64,000 bases of DNA, from positions 42,482,311 to 42,546,310 of the forward strand of contig OX328106.1 in assembly GCA_946811185.2 (NCBI GenBank), read 5' to 3'. Made by a program: the position numbers and the translations under genes. The notes below the pieces were generated by a model. The model saw nothing but the letters and a program-made list of their open reading frames with translations. It had not been told where the DNA came from and made no database searches. The stretch comes from Hippopus hippopus. Its lineage: Eukaryota > Mollusca > Bivalvia > Cardiida > Cardiidae. Below are positions 23,101 through 32,810 of this stretch, one piece after another (the stretch's first letter is position 1; each line of letters begins with the position of its first letter).

Positions 23101-26100
23101 AATCTCTCCTTACCTCACAATATTTTCTATTCTGCTGAAAATAACTTTTTTCCCCCTTTCATGCAAATGTTTCTCTTTTGTTTGATTTGCAATAGAGTTT
23201 GGTAGGTTTTAAACAACTTAATGAGTTAACTCAAAATAAAGTACCCATAATGTATGTAAAATTGAAAGGCATATGGTGATTTAATTCTTCACCAGGCCAC
23301 TAAAATTATTCAATTCATCCAGGTAAATGGTAGAAAACATTGTGGGAAAAGAAGAAAATACTGGTTACCAGCATTTTCTTCTTTTTCCACGAAGTTTTCT
23401 ACTTCAGGGTCATGACCACACAGGATTGTTTGGTTATAAATCTAGACATCTCATGACTTACTTTTGGTATGGTACCATTTTTAGATTCTCTGCTTGTCTT
23501 TTCAAATACTGACATTAGACTCCTTTTCCCCTGACAGAACTCTATGAACTTCTTGATGTGTCTCTTTGCTCCTACAATAATAATTGTAATGTAGAAACTT
23601 TTTCCATGTGTATCTCTTTGACTGGTATTTTCTTGTTAGTAGAGAAGTCGACAGTTACCTACAAACCCAAGGACACTATAACTTTGGTAGGGACACCTGT
23701 GATTCAGCATTTCACAGCGAGGTGTCCTGACTTTGCAAAAATTTGAGTTTGGGAGACCTGCCCCAAAAAGCAACTGTCCACGCCTGATATAGTCAAAGCT
23801 GATCAATCAAAAGTGGATTCCAATCAATCAAATATAGTGCTACAATAAAGGTAACATTTCACAAACCAATTTTCAAGCTATATATAATATAACAAGTTCT
23901 TCTACTCTCTTGCTTGTAATTTTCTTGTGCACCAAACTTTTGGCCTGCCACTCGCATGCTGATCAATCTAACGTACTTGACTTTCACCCAGATGATTTGC
24001 ACTAGCGTGTCTTGAATCAAAAATAATACAACATATACATGAACAATGCTCTGACAAAAGAGGGCTTTATGCACTTCCATGATGTATGATATCAAGCAAT
24101 TCATCACAGTATTATGGATCCATAAAATCTAGTTTGTCTAGCAACTGAATGAATCATGAGGTACACTGGTCCTTTGAAATGCATAAAATTTACCAATAGC
24201 AAAAGGTTTCAATCCAGGTCAGCCTGCCCAGACTGCACAGGCTAACCTGGGTTAACTTTTTTTCAAACCAGCAACCCCTTGTTCATTAGCTTTTACCTTA
24301 AGGTTCAAATATAATGATATCTGAATATTTTTCAGTAACTTTACAGACCTGTATAGGCATCATCTGTGGCAAAAAAGAACCAGTTGGTTAAAATGATAGC
24401 TGTCCATCGAGTTGGCAAAACCACCAGTGACAACAACAACACACATACTTCAACATGAAATCTGGAAAATATTACAGTGTGCAAATTACCAAGAATTTTT
24501 TCAAACCAGCAATTAAGTAATACTACCATTACTTAACTCTTTACCATACAGTGTCAGTCCTGTGATTTAACGACCCTGAGGAAAAGGCCTTTGGGAAACA
24601 TTGTGGTAAAATGAGAAAATGCTGGATACCAGCATTTTCTCATTTTCCCACATTGTGTTCTACCCTTCCAAAACAAATTTCAGTTTTTGGGTCACATATA
24701 ATTTGTGATCTGCAAAAACTTTCGATTTTGTCAAGTAAAATATTTTAATGTGTGGCAAATGATTAATGAGCTTTGTTTAGTTTGTTTGGTGTTTTAACTC
24801 AAATGCAATTTAAATCAAACCAGACTGAAACCAATGCACCTATCTTTGCGTTCCTTGAGATTTATTTATCAGAACTTTGAACAACATTCTTTCTAAGCCA
24901 CTAGCTGCCTTCTCACATATTTTTTCAAAACATTGTTTTTACTGTGAGAGAAACGGATCTTGTTGTAGTGACAACGATTGTCAAACATTTAAAACAGTTT
25001 ATCCTAGCTAATATGTAAGTAATGACCCCTGTTTTACAAGCACTTGGCAGGCTAATTAGGCATACAGAAAACAAATTTAACCCTTAACCACACAATCCAA
25101 AGTTGTAACAACCCTAAGGAAGAAGCCTTTTTGAAAACATTGTGGGAAAAGAAGAAAATGCTTGTACCCAGCATTTTCTCCTTTTCCCACAATGTTTTGT
25201 ATCAGTTTGAAGAAACATACTATTACTTCATCCAAATTCAATTTGTTGCCTTCATGTGCTTTCAATTTGGACAAGTCAAAGAATTTTTTGTGTGTTTAGG
25301 AGTTAAGTGAAATGAAGGATGATCTTTGGAGGACAGGAAAATTATCATTTTCCCCACAATGTTTTAAAAAGGTAATCTTTAGCAGGGGCATGCAAAATTT
25401 GTATTTGAACAATCAGATACATTATACTTATCACCTTTTCTACCCACACTTTTGAAATCATTGAAGGAAAGGGAGTTAATGTCAATAACTGCTTACCCCC
25501 AAAATGATTTTACCTTGCCAAACAATCTCGTGCTTTAACAATCCTGAGGTCAAATGGTTAAGAAAATAATATATGATAAGGAGAAAGATGCTGAAAACTG
25601 GCATTTTCTCCTTTCCAACTATATTTTCCACAATTATAATTTGAGCCACATTTCATTTGCAGTCAGCAAATACTTTCAATGTGGAAAAATCTAAAATTAT
25701 GTATGGCTCAAATGACACAGGCCATCTTTGAAAGGGAAGAAAGCATGGTGTGAAATAGTAAAAAAGGCTAGTTATCAGCATTTTCTGCTTTTTCCACTAC
25801 GTTTTCAAAATGGTTCTTTCTCAGGATCATAAAAATAAGGGATCCTTTAGCTAAGGGCTAAGTCATACTACCCTCCTGCTAGTTAACAACATTTTCTACT
25901 GTTGCCAGAATGTTTTCAAAACCTTTTTTCTTACAGAAGATGAAACACAGGATTGTTTGGCAAAAGATTAAGGTTTAATATGCATCATACTTACTTTAGA
26001 GAAGGCGCTGTATGATCCCACTTCAGTAGTGCATAAAAGTAGGCAAAGTATTCATTACTTTTGATCACAAAGTCATGCATCTGCATCAAACTGGAAATGG

Positions 26101-29100
26101 AAGAAAACAAAAGATTTAATTATTTGTATTGGAGTTTGATGCTGTTTTAACAGCTTAATTTATATAATGGTAGTCAGTGCACTTAAGCATATGTTTCCTC
26201 ACTTTCTCTCACAAGTACTGACACAACTTTCTTTCCAAACCACTGACTACTCCTCTCACATGCAACAAAGGTGAGAGGCAACAGATCGCCTAAAAGAAGG
26301 TTTGCCTCAACCTGGTATTGAACTTTCAACCACCAGGTCACAAATCAGATATGCTAACCACTGAGCTACCCAGCCATGCGGCAAAAGATTTAAAATTCAA
26401 TGCAAAATTAATGAATCAAAATTTTAGTCCAATTTTAAATTCCAAGATTAGCAATCCAATTAGCTGTGACATTCTGTCAGATGGCCAGCCTTGGCATTCA
26501 GAAATAAAAATAATATTTAACCCTTTACCAAACAATCCCATGTTCTCACAACCAAGAGGAAAAAGGCTTTTGAAAATATTGTGGGAAAAGGAGAAAATGC
26601 TGGTAACCAGCATTTTCTCCTTTTCCCACAATGTTTTCTACCCTGTCAAAGACAATTCCTATCATTTGAGTCATGCTGAATTTGTTGTCTGCATAATTAT
26701 GCTTTAAAACTGCGCAAGTCTAGAGGTTTAAAATGGTTGGTGGTAAAGGTCTACAAGTTGTTTATTCTACATTATTTTCCACTCTTTTCACTTGAAAATG
26801 AAATTTCTGGTTCTTCCATATTAAAGTATTAGTTAGATCTCTAGGAAGAATAACATGTGGCTCAACAATGGGATTTGTCTTAACAATGGCAAAGTTATGC
26901 CAAGGTATGGACTCTGGGTAATTGTCCCTTTGAAAGAGAAAAATGTCCCATCATGATGCACCTAGCTGGGACTTACGCCCTTTTTAAATCAAGTACACAA
27001 GAGCCATGCTCTGCGAAAAGGGGGTTTAATGCACCTGCACGAAGTATCGACCAAGGTTAGCCTGCCACGAACTAGCCTGTGCAATCCGTGCGGGCTGACC
27101 TCGGTCAAAACTTTGGTCAATTTTCTGCTTGTCAAAGGACCAGTCTACCTTACAATTCAGTCAGTTGTTATATATGATGAATTTCATGGAGCCATTTGTA
27201 TGTCATGACTTGTGTGGTGTTATGCATCACTGGGATGCAAGAAACATCCTTTTGCCAAAGTGCCACTCATACATATACATATAGTGAAAGTTAAATTCCA
27301 CCCGAGTGCATTCGTCCCACTTATTTCCAAACTAACCCCACTTATTTCCAAACTAACCCCAATTTCTTGATGTTCATGAGACAATTCTCCCCTCTTTGAA
27401 AAATCTTTGGCCAAACATTGCATGATCAGGTAATTTTTAAAGCATTTCTGCCATACAGATTCTGTGCAGTATGATCTAGATCTAAGCCATCTGCAACATC
27501 GTCCGTTATATGTACTTTATATTCATTCGTATGACAAATTGGGTTGAAAATTTAATGCAATTCTTGCGAGTGTAAATGTACTATTTTCTGTTGTTATTTT
27601 TATCCACAAGAGAAAGTTCATCTTATTTTACACTGCATTTCATACTGTATAGGTTATAAATATCATGTGGGTTGGGGTGTATTATTTTCTGTGGATTTTG
27701 TTTTTTCAGTAAGAAAAAGCTCATCATCATTTATGTTGTATTTCATACTGTAAAGGTTATAGTAAATATCATAGCAGGCATCTACCTGAATTTGAAGTCT
27801 CTGACAGTCTGTAGAGCTGTGTGTTCGTCAACAGGCTCGTCTTGCCATGTGTTGTTGTTGTTCGAGGTATTTGGCAGAAATTTATCCAGTATCCGTGTAT
27901 GCAGTTGGATCAGGCATATCAGCGCTATCACTATCACCAATAAGGACATCAGGGTGAACACAGCGGCTATAAGTGACATGAAAATCTAAACACTTAGTCT
28001 TACAGTAATGAAAGCTGATAGGTAGTAGAAGTGGTGGGAGTGAGAAATCCAAGTATAAAACTTATATTTGTGTTTTTATTGACTTTTTCCATAACTACAG
28101 TTGAGAGGTTTGGAAAAACTTTTAGATATCAAACCCCTGCTTTAAAGAATTATCACACAATCCCAAATTTTAACATTGTTTAAGAAGGCTTTTGAAAACA
28201 ATTTGGGAATAGGAAAAAAATGCTAGTTTTCCTTTTCCTACCATGTTTTCTAGGCAATCAAAGATAGAAGTCATCATTTGAGCAACATTTTGTTTTTCAT
28301 CAGCAAATGCTTTCAATTTGGTAGAGTCTAACATTTTGTCATTTGGTAAAGGGTAAATGCCATTGGGGAGCTTTTGAAATCATTGTGAAAAGAGCAGATC
28401 TCCTTTATCAGTATTTTTTCTTCACCCAAGATTTTTTTAACCTTTTTAAGAAAAAGAAACAGTACATGTATATAAGCCACATTTAACATATTGTCTGCAA
28501 TTGATTTCAAAATGGACAAATCTAAGAATTTGTCATCTAGTAGCCGATTAATTCTGTACCAGGTGACTTAACATTAAATCAGTTACTATCTTAAATACAT
28601 GTACTGTTGATGACAAGTGAAAAGTGTCTCTGATGATGAATTTATCAGCAAAAGTGAGAAAGTATCATAGAAAAAAGAGAAAAAGCTTATTATCAGCATC
28701 TTTGGAAGTAACAACAATGTTTTCAATACCTTTCTCCCTCAAGTCTGTGAAAGCATGAAATTGTTGCCAAGGTAAAGAATTAAAAAGTAAGACTGAGATC
28801 AACCAGTGTAACTGTGCACCATCATACAAACAGATATGATTTTATCTAAAACAAGACAGTATAGTTCAACTATAAATGTTGATTAAAATTTCAGAAAATA
28901 AGTCGTTGAATGATTAATTACCTTGAGTCAGGATTAAACATGAAAGATTACAAAGGATCCATAATATCACAGTCAGTATTGGATAACGCCACCTGAAAAA
29001 CATAAAGGGGGGTCAAGTTTTCATTTTCCTGTAATGTTTCCCAAAGTTGTCTGCAGCATAGCATAAACCCTTTACCAAACAACCCAATGTAACCCTAAAG

Positions 29101-32100
29101 AAAGCATTGTAAGAAAAAGAGAAAATGCTGGTAACCAGCATTTTCTTCTTTTCCTACAATGTTTTCTACCCTCTTGAAGACCAGTCTCATTCTGTGAGTT
29201 TCATCTATTTGTCATCTGCAAAAGCTGTGTAGATTGGACATATCGACAATTTTTTTGTCCAGTAAAGAGTTAAAAGATACAATAAAAACTATGTATCTGA
29301 AAACAACAGGTGTAAAGATAGTACCTATGTGTTTTTCCCTCATTCATATCCATTTCAACTCTTTCACTACCAAACAAATAAATTATACCTTTTAAATCGG
29401 TACAAATAGAGTTCTGCATCAAGACAAGGAGACAGCTGGGTCGAAATCTAGAATAAAGTAGTGGACAGTGTAAATCAAGATCATCTTCTGTGCAGTCTGA
29501 ATCTGATCTAAACTTTCCACAAAAGCTTTCCGAGTCATCAATAGATAAGAAAGAGTTAATTCTCCTTATCACACTTGAAGTATTTTAGGTATTTCATCTA
29601 GGATTTTAAAAACATGTAATTTTTTTTTTCTTTTAAGGAATAGTTATAAACTGTGACTTTATTTTTCTTACCTTTAACCCTTTATCACAAAATTAAAGAC
29701 AGATCCAAATTGAAAGCATTTGCAAAGGACATAGTAAATGTGGCACAAGTAATGGGATATGTCTGTAAAAGAAAACATTGTGGGAAAAGAAGAAAATGCT
29801 GGTTACCAGCATTTTCTCCTTATCCCACAAAAGATTTTCAAAAGCTTTCTTTCTCAGGGTCATAAAAACTCCGGACAGTGTAGTAAAGGATTAATCCTTT
29901 AGCAAACAGCAAAATTTTAGACTTGTCCATATTGAATGAATTTACTGAAGACAAGTCAGATGTTTTTTTAAATGATAGTTGTTGTCTTAGAATAGGTAGA
30001 AAGTATTGTGGGAAAAGGAAGAAAATGCTGTTTACCAGCATTTTCTCCTTTTCCCACAATGTTTTCACAAGGCTTCTTTCCTAGGGTCGTTAAAACTCCA
30101 GATTGTGTGATAAGGGTTAACCCTTTACCAAACAATTCCACATGTTAAAGACCCTCAGTAAGAAATCTTTTGAAAATATTGTGAGTATAGGAGAAAGTGC
30201 TGGTATACAGGATTTTAATTCCTTTTCTCAAGATGTTTCTGCTTTTTCACAGGAAAGTTCCATCATCTGAGCTACTTTTCATTTGTTATCTGCTAGTGCT
30301 TACAATTTTGACAAGTCTAAAATTTTCTGGTTTGGTACAGACTTAAGTTGTAAGAAATTAATTTAGATTCTAATTTTTAAATGTGTATGCACATAAAATT
30401 ACTAACTTAATTTTCAGAAAAGTGGCTTTGATCAGTCATCAATGATTTGGAACTGAATTCTGGTTCATGTTTATGCACCTCATTAAGGCGATCACTGTGT
30501 AGACCTAGTATACAAAAGGAAAACACCATGGCTTGGATTTTACACATGATAGCTAGCCATCTTGGAAATCCATTCAGTGAGTATTTTTTTTTCTAAATTC
30601 TTTCGCTTTTGGATTTTACTATTATTGTTACTCGTCAATCAAAGTCAGTGATGTTTCAGCCTGAAACCAGGTGGTTGCTGGTTAAAACCCCCAGCTTGGC
30701 TAACTTCTTTTAGAGGATTGCTGATAGCCATTGGGACAGGATTTGTTCCTTTCTCACTGATGCCAATTGTTCTGTAATTAGGTAAGGCAAGCAGCTTAGC
30801 AGGAAAATCATATAAAGTACAATAACTGAATCTCAAGGAATTTCTGAAATCATGGATAGGTGCACTGTCTTCTGCGATATAACTGAAAAAGTGTTGAAAA
30901 TGTTGAAAATGGTGGCAAACACCATACAAACAAATACTGTTACTTGAACTTCAGAGCAAACACTGCAAAGATTAACAAAAAAAAAAAAAAAAGACACTAA
31001 AAAGACTCATGAGAAGAAGGCTTTTGGAAACAAAGTAGGAAAAGGAGAAGATGCTGTTTACCAGTATTTTCTCCCTTTCCCACAATTTTTTCTACCTTTT
31101 CAAAGACAAATCTCATTATCTAAGTCAAATTCACTAAGTCCCCCACAACAGCCTCAATAATGAGACGCTACAGTGATTTTTGTTTTCATATTTGGACATT
31201 TATTGTGCACCGTACCGTCTCAAGCCCATCATAAATTTTCCAGTAGCAAAGATAGAGCGCTATACTGACTTTCTGTTTCGTCGGTTTAATCTGTGCTGCA
31301 GCAAAATGCAATAAACTTTTAGTAACAAACATGACCAAAGACAAATAATTAAACCTTTCATTACCTTAATACCTTGTAGAAATTGTTTTTAAACATGTAA
31401 TCCTCCGGAAAAAACTGACGAAATCTATCGTGCGTGGCGGCCATTTTGTGTGTGTTTTCGGGAATGTGAATTACTCAAGCAACGGATTAAATGAACTGTT
31501 TTTTCTTATGCTCAGCGTTTAAATTAAAAATATTTGTATTTCAAACGAAGATTATTGAATACGCAAGTAACAGGTATATTCAAATCCTAGTTTTGTGCTC
31601 TATTTGTTAAGTTATGAGAGTTCAAACTTGCGCATGATTTTGTGCGCAGATTTTAACTGTTTTTGTCTTGGTCGTCTTTGTACCCAGAGGCGACCAGTCA
31701 AAAAGTAACATTGCCTTTGGAGATAGTTATCTATACTATCCCCTGCAAAATAATGCTCTCAATTTGGACAAGTGTGTAAAAATTTGTTGTGTGGTAGAGA
31801 GTTTAGACTTGAAATTGTCACACAATCCTGATGTTTAAATGATTTTTTTATGCCCTTTAATTAGACTTTTTACAAATACTGCTAGCAAAAGTACCCTTTC
31901 TTGTCAATGAATATGCTTTCTGGAATTCCGGAAATTCGAATAGATCATTACATATTCAAATTTGCTACTGCATAAAATGTTTGTATTTCCAACTTGTGTA
32001 TACCGGTAGTATCTCTGCTAACAATATTACTAGAAAACCTATGCAAAGAAATGATCTAGAATCTAATGCTACATTCTTACTTTGTCAAAATATCAGGCAG

Positions 32101-32810
32101 ACAATGGTTACTTTGAAAATTCTAGGTGGGAAGCGTCTTCTGGACCTCCCCCCACTTGGATCGGCCAATGCCCTTTAACTGTGAGAAACAGCCCCTGTTT
32201 AAACCCAGCATGTTGGGGACATTATTTTTTTTGTCAGAAGTCTGTTGTACAAATCCCAGTTTTCCCCATGTCTATACTGTATTTAGAAACTGTGTGCAAA
32301 GATTGTTCAAATCCCAGTTTTCCCCCATGTCTATATTTAGAAACTGTTTGCAAAGATTCGCATTAAACAATGGTATTTTTTAAATGAATTTTTCCAGTGT
32401 AAAATCATCATATTTCTACGAAATTTGGAGCGATAAACAGACTTGATCGTTCCACATACTTATTTACGCACCATGTATTAATATTTATCCTGTACAGGAT
32501 AGTGATGCGTCATAGTAGACAGGTCTAATCTTCAAAGAGTATGACATGCACAGACAACGACATTGAAACAGAAAAAAAAAAGCAGCAGAAATTATGTATG
32601 CATAAAGTATAATCTTGTTTTGCAACTTTTTTATTGACATTAGTCTGTATCTTACCTTCTCAAGTCATCCCAGAGATATAAAACAAATGCAAATGGCTCA
32701 ACCATACAATTAAATCTCTCCACTTCCAACACAAACTGGGCTATGTCCACTCTGCCAGCAAGTGGACTCGATGTGTCATCCTGGTAACCAGATGAAATGT
32801 CTTCCTCCAT
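17800..32810 (-). CDS. ZFYVE27: Protrudin (FYVE zinc-finger protein 27), complete gene model
   Basis: Coding exons in transcript order: 32810-32656, 28992-28922, 27966-27786, 26090-25995, 24461-24345, 23571-23514 (tentative), 22233-22162, 20809-20671, 19828-19779, 19277-19196, 17903-17800. They total 375 codons including the stop, all splice phases agree, and human protrudin is 411 residues. Protrudin is an ER membrane protein that binds Rab11, VAP and kinesin-1 and drives endosome and neurite traffic at ER-endosome contacts. Residues about 55-97 form two hydrophobic segments, about 172-200 a third (the hairpin), 251-270 an acidic run, and 298-360 the FYVE finger with four CxxC pairs. The stretches VPKSWMGATAPGAQTE and VCLACHKTL match human protrudin closely. 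As in protrudin, the finger lacks the canonical WxxD and R(R/K)HHCR motifs. I could not see a VAP-binding FFAT core. Confidence 0.9.
18010..18110 (+). mobile_element. tRNA-like SINE remnant
   Basis: GTGGGTAGTTCAGTAGG and GGGTTCAAACC match A and B boxes with normal spacing; no recognisable body follows. Confidence 0.5.
18304..18746 (-). mobile_element. Two reverse palindromic MITEs in tandem
   Basis: 18304-18532 is near consensus with TTAA ends and a perfect hairpin. 18536-18746 is decayed. They lie three bases apart in the last protrudin intron. Confidence 0.86.
19000..19160 (+). mobile_element. Decayed palindromic MITE near a splice donor
   Basis: Hairpin core GGAAAAGGAGAAAATGCTGG with partner is present; ends are weak. 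It lies about 35 bases from protrudin exon 10's donor. Confidence 0.68.
19196..19277 (-). CDS. ZFYVE27: ZFYVE27 exon 10, FYVE core
   Basis: CLCQQCGKHFCSKCCNQKVP then KSWMGAT; human is CSNCGNSFCSRCC then KVPKSSMGAT. This match identified the gene. Acceptor atttcag, donor gtaagt, phase 0 in, 1 out. Confidence 0.93.
19779..19828 (-). CDS. ZFYVE27: ZFYVE27 exon 9, FYVE first CxxC
   Basis: It encodes KCAACSTSFSSILKKI, the first zinc-binding pair, aligning with human CTGCSATFSVLKK. Acceptor tttttcag, donor gtaagt, phase 1 in and 0 out. Confidence 0.9.
20112..20179. repeat. (CT)n microsatellite
   Basis: CT dinucleotide run broken by a CCCCCCAC patch. It sits in a protrudin intron. Confidence 0.93.
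20298..20522 (+). mobile_element. Palindromic TTAA MITE
   Basis: TTAACCCATTACC start. The hairpin's tip is shortened and the right end has degraded to AAAAAGGGATAA. Confidence 0.82.
20671..20809 (-). CDS. ZFYVE27: ZFYVE27 exon 8, acidic run and pre-FYVE helix
   Basis: It starts NAHEDEEEDEEEEEDGS and ends MVARLMELKRRRKIIAN. The basic stretch aligns with human SRLTERLRKRY just before the finger. Human protrudin also has an acidic stretch here that contains its FFAT motif; in this exon I see acidic residues but no FFAT-type aromatic. Confidence 0.83.
21430..21652 (-). mobile_element. Palindromic TTAA MITE
   Basis: CCCTTTACCACAAAATC start and GTCAAGTGGTAAAGG end, with a mismatched but recognisable hairpin. 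Confidence 0.78.
21832..22060 (+). mobile_element. Palindromic TTAA MITE, full length
   Basis: Both ends TTAA. The hairpin carries a compensating pair: GAAGATGCTGG and CCAGCATCTTC. It lies 100 bases from protrudin exon 7. Confidence 0.9.
22162..22233 (-). CDS. ZFYVE27: ZFYVE27 exon 7
   Basis: Acceptor atattacag, donor gtaagg, 24 whole codons: DNMPLQTLEDPDSLGLTDSD then KLND. Only phase 0 is open at the 5' edge, since the other two frames hit stops at once. Hydrophilic linker between the membrane hairpin and the zinc finger. Confidence 0.75.
22273..22546 (+). mobile_element. Decayed palindromic MITE with internal insertion
   Basis: TTAACTCTTTACTGAAT start. Its middle repeats AGATATCCGTAAATTGTGTC, a stretch also found at 21270-21300, and the hairpin has decayed. 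Confidence 0.55.
23283..23450 (+). mobile_element. Decayed palindromic MITE
   Basis: Forward copy with shortened left arm; hairpin ATTGTGGGAAAAGAAG and partner visible; right end GATTGTTTGGTTA. Confidence 0.68.
23514..23571 (-). CDS. ZFYVE27: Candidate ZFYVE27 exon 6
   Basis: Tentative. Acceptor ttattgtag and donor gtcagt enclose 19 hydrophilic codons, SKETHQEVHRVLSGEKESN, in the region where human protrudin has a variable acidic linker. Supported only by phase: it takes phase 2 in and gives phase 0 out, which the flanking exons require. There is no sequence match. Confidence 0.42.
24041..24262. mobile_element. GAGCCATGCTCTG element (family B), truncated
   Basis: AACAATGCTCTGACAAAAGA start and GGTCAGCCTGCCCAGACTGC core; the right end is lost. 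Confidence 0.75.
24345..24461 (-). CDS. ZFYVE27: ZFYVE27 exon 5, hydrophobic hairpin
   Basis: FHVEVCVLLLSLVVLPTRWT is followed by AIILTNWFFFATDD, equivalent to the human hairpin region around LLPLCWVLTLLNSTLFL. The 3' edge is uncertain: gtctgt gives an end at 24349 (phase 1) and gtaaag an end at 24345 (phase 2). I prefer 24345 because it is the one compatible with the candidate next exon. Confidence 0.8.
24533..24766 (-). mobile_element. Palindromic TTAA MITE, full length
   Basis: TTAA at both ends. The paired change AAAATGAGAAAATGC and CATTTTCTCATTTT preserves the stem. It lies 72 bases 5' (transcript sense) of protrudin exon 5. Confidence 0.86.
25077..25306 (-). mobile_element. Palindromic TTAA MITE, full length
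   Basis: TTAACCCTTAACCACAC to GAGTTAA; good hairpin with one tip mismatch. Confidence 0.87.
25510..25975. mobile_element. Cluster of decayed palindromic MITE fragments
   Basis: At least three remnants in mixed orientation, each with a surviving hairpin arm (GGCATTTTCTCC, CAGCATTTTCTGC, CAACATTTTCTAC) and MITE-type ends. Ends 20 bases from protrudin exon 4's donor. Confidence 0.6.
25995..26090 (-). CDS. ZFYVE27: ZFYVE27 exon 4
   Basis: It encodes LMQMHDFVIKSNEYFAYFYA then LLKWDHTAPSLK, matching the human protrudin stretch around FLIQLEAFLS and VLHWENP. Acceptor tttccag, donor gtaagt, phases 2 and 2. Confidence 0.88.
26135..26385 (-). mobile_element. SINE-like repeat with tRNA-type head
   Basis: On the - strand the head GGGTAGCTCAGTGGTTAGCA is an A box and GGTTGAAAGTTCAATACC a B box, followed by a body shared with the 8.7-kb copy. 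Read as a SINE, not a tRNA gene: no acceptor stem pairing. Confidence 0.72.
26517..26750 (-). mobile_element. Palindromic TTAA MITE, full length
   Basis: TTAACCCTTTACCAAACAAT start, perfect hairpin, right end GGTGGTAAAGG without the final TTAA. Confidence 0.86.
27001..27269. mobile_element. GAGCCATGCTCTG element (family B), full length
   Basis: Starts GAGCCATGCTCTGCGAAAAG. The core is expanded relative to other copies (extra ACGAACTAGCC). Confidence 0.8.
27786..27966 (-). CDS. ZFYVE27: ZFYVE27 exon 3, second membrane segment and linker
   Basis: AVFTLMSLLVIVIALICLIQ is a strong membrane segment, followed by a hydrophilic linker with an NNNN run. I chose the acceptor cttatag because it restores phase 1. 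The alternative tttag at 27986-27988 would need phase 0, which the previous exon does not supply. Confidence 0.82.
28142..28555 (-). mobile_element. Two decayed reverse palindromic MITEs
   Basis: 28142-28357 ends TTTGGTAAAGGGTAA and is followed directly by a more decayed copy with ATTGTCTGCAATTG and GTCATCTAGTAGCC. Neither keeps a foldable hairpin. Confidence 0.65.
28650..28784 (+). mobile_element. Decayed palindromic MITE
   Basis: Forward remnant with AGAGAAAAAGCTTATTATCA and the end GCCAAGGTAAAGAATTAA. Confidence 0.5.
28922..28992 (-). CDS. ZFYVE27: ZFYVE27 exon 2, first membrane segment
   Basis: It encodes WRYPILTVILWILCNLSCLI plus LTQ, the first hydrophobic segment (human counterpart begins LRWQMPLC). 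Acceptor tttttcag; donor gtaatt; phase 2 in, phase 1 out. Confidence 0.88.
29064..29273 (-). mobile_element. Palindromic TTAA MITE
   Basis: CCCTTTACCAAACAACCC start, shortened left arm, intact hairpin with paired variants, right end AGTAAAGAGTTAA. It lies about 70 bases from protrudin exon 2. Confidence 0.82.
29674..30344. mobile_element. Three palindromic MITEs sharing TTAA junctions
   Basis: Copies 29674-29894 (+), 29891-30120 (+) and 30117-30344 (-) run end to end, and each junction has a single TTAA. The first two have foldable hairpins; the third's is mostly lost. Confidence 0.88.
30645..30945 (+). mobile_element. SINE-like repeat, copy 2
   Basis: Shares GGTTGCTGGTTAAAACCCCC, ACAGGATTTGTTCCTTTCTC and the tail GCAAACACCATACAAACAAA with the copy at 6.8 kb. 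Confidence 0.7.
31005..31808 (-). mobile_element. Palindromic MITE split by a ~610-bp insertion
   Basis: Left part 31005-31134 contains the hairpin; right part 31744-31808 starts CTGCAAAATAATGC and ends GGTAGAGAGTTTA. The intervening block is unrelated to the family. Confidence 0.78.
31135..31743 (-). mobile_element. Insertion inside an older MITE, unknown family
   Basis: Unlike its surroundings it is richer in CG dinucleotides. Read on the - strand it has an ATG in a strong start context at 31446, a short frame, a plausible donor and acceptor, and an AATAAA. One edge carries a small palindrome (GATAGTATAGATAACTATC). I see no terminal inverted repeat or clear target duplication. It could be a non-autonomous transposon or a captured gene fragment. 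Confidence 0.45.
32245..32360 (+). repeat. Two-copy tandem repeat, ~56 bp
   Basis: AAATCCCAGTTTTCCCC, ATGTCTATA and TTTAGAAACTGT then GCAAAGATT occur twice in a row, with a small length difference. Confidence 0.85.
32656..32810 (-). CDS. ZFYVE27: ZFYVE27 exon 1 (start codon)
   Basis: It begins MEEDISSGYQDD and continues VDIAQFVLEVERFN, then FAFVLYLWDDLRR, corresponding to the Rab-binding N-terminal region before the first membrane segment. A tcaatag acceptor three bases upstream of the ATG (exon edge 32813) implies an upstream non-coding exon that I could not locate. Donor gtaaga, phase 2. Confidence 0.85.

Noticed and set aside
23905..24015. Protrudin exon candidate on - (QIIWVKVKYVRLISMRV)
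   Set aside because: Hydrophobic/basic and open, but all donors give phase 1 while the next exon needs phase 0, and part overlaps decayed family B sequence.
27980..27988. Upstream acceptor tttag for protrudin exon 3
   Set aside because: It would need phase 0 from exon 2, whose only usable donor gives phase 1.
29674..30344. CRISPR-like array of palindromic repeats
   Set aside because: Units are 230-bp transposons with TTAA ends in mixed orientation and a eukaryotic context; no regular spacers and no cas genes.
31437..31448. Protrudin promoter marked by a YY1-type site
   Set aside because: It lies downstream of the start-codon exon, inside an insertion that interrupts an older transposon.
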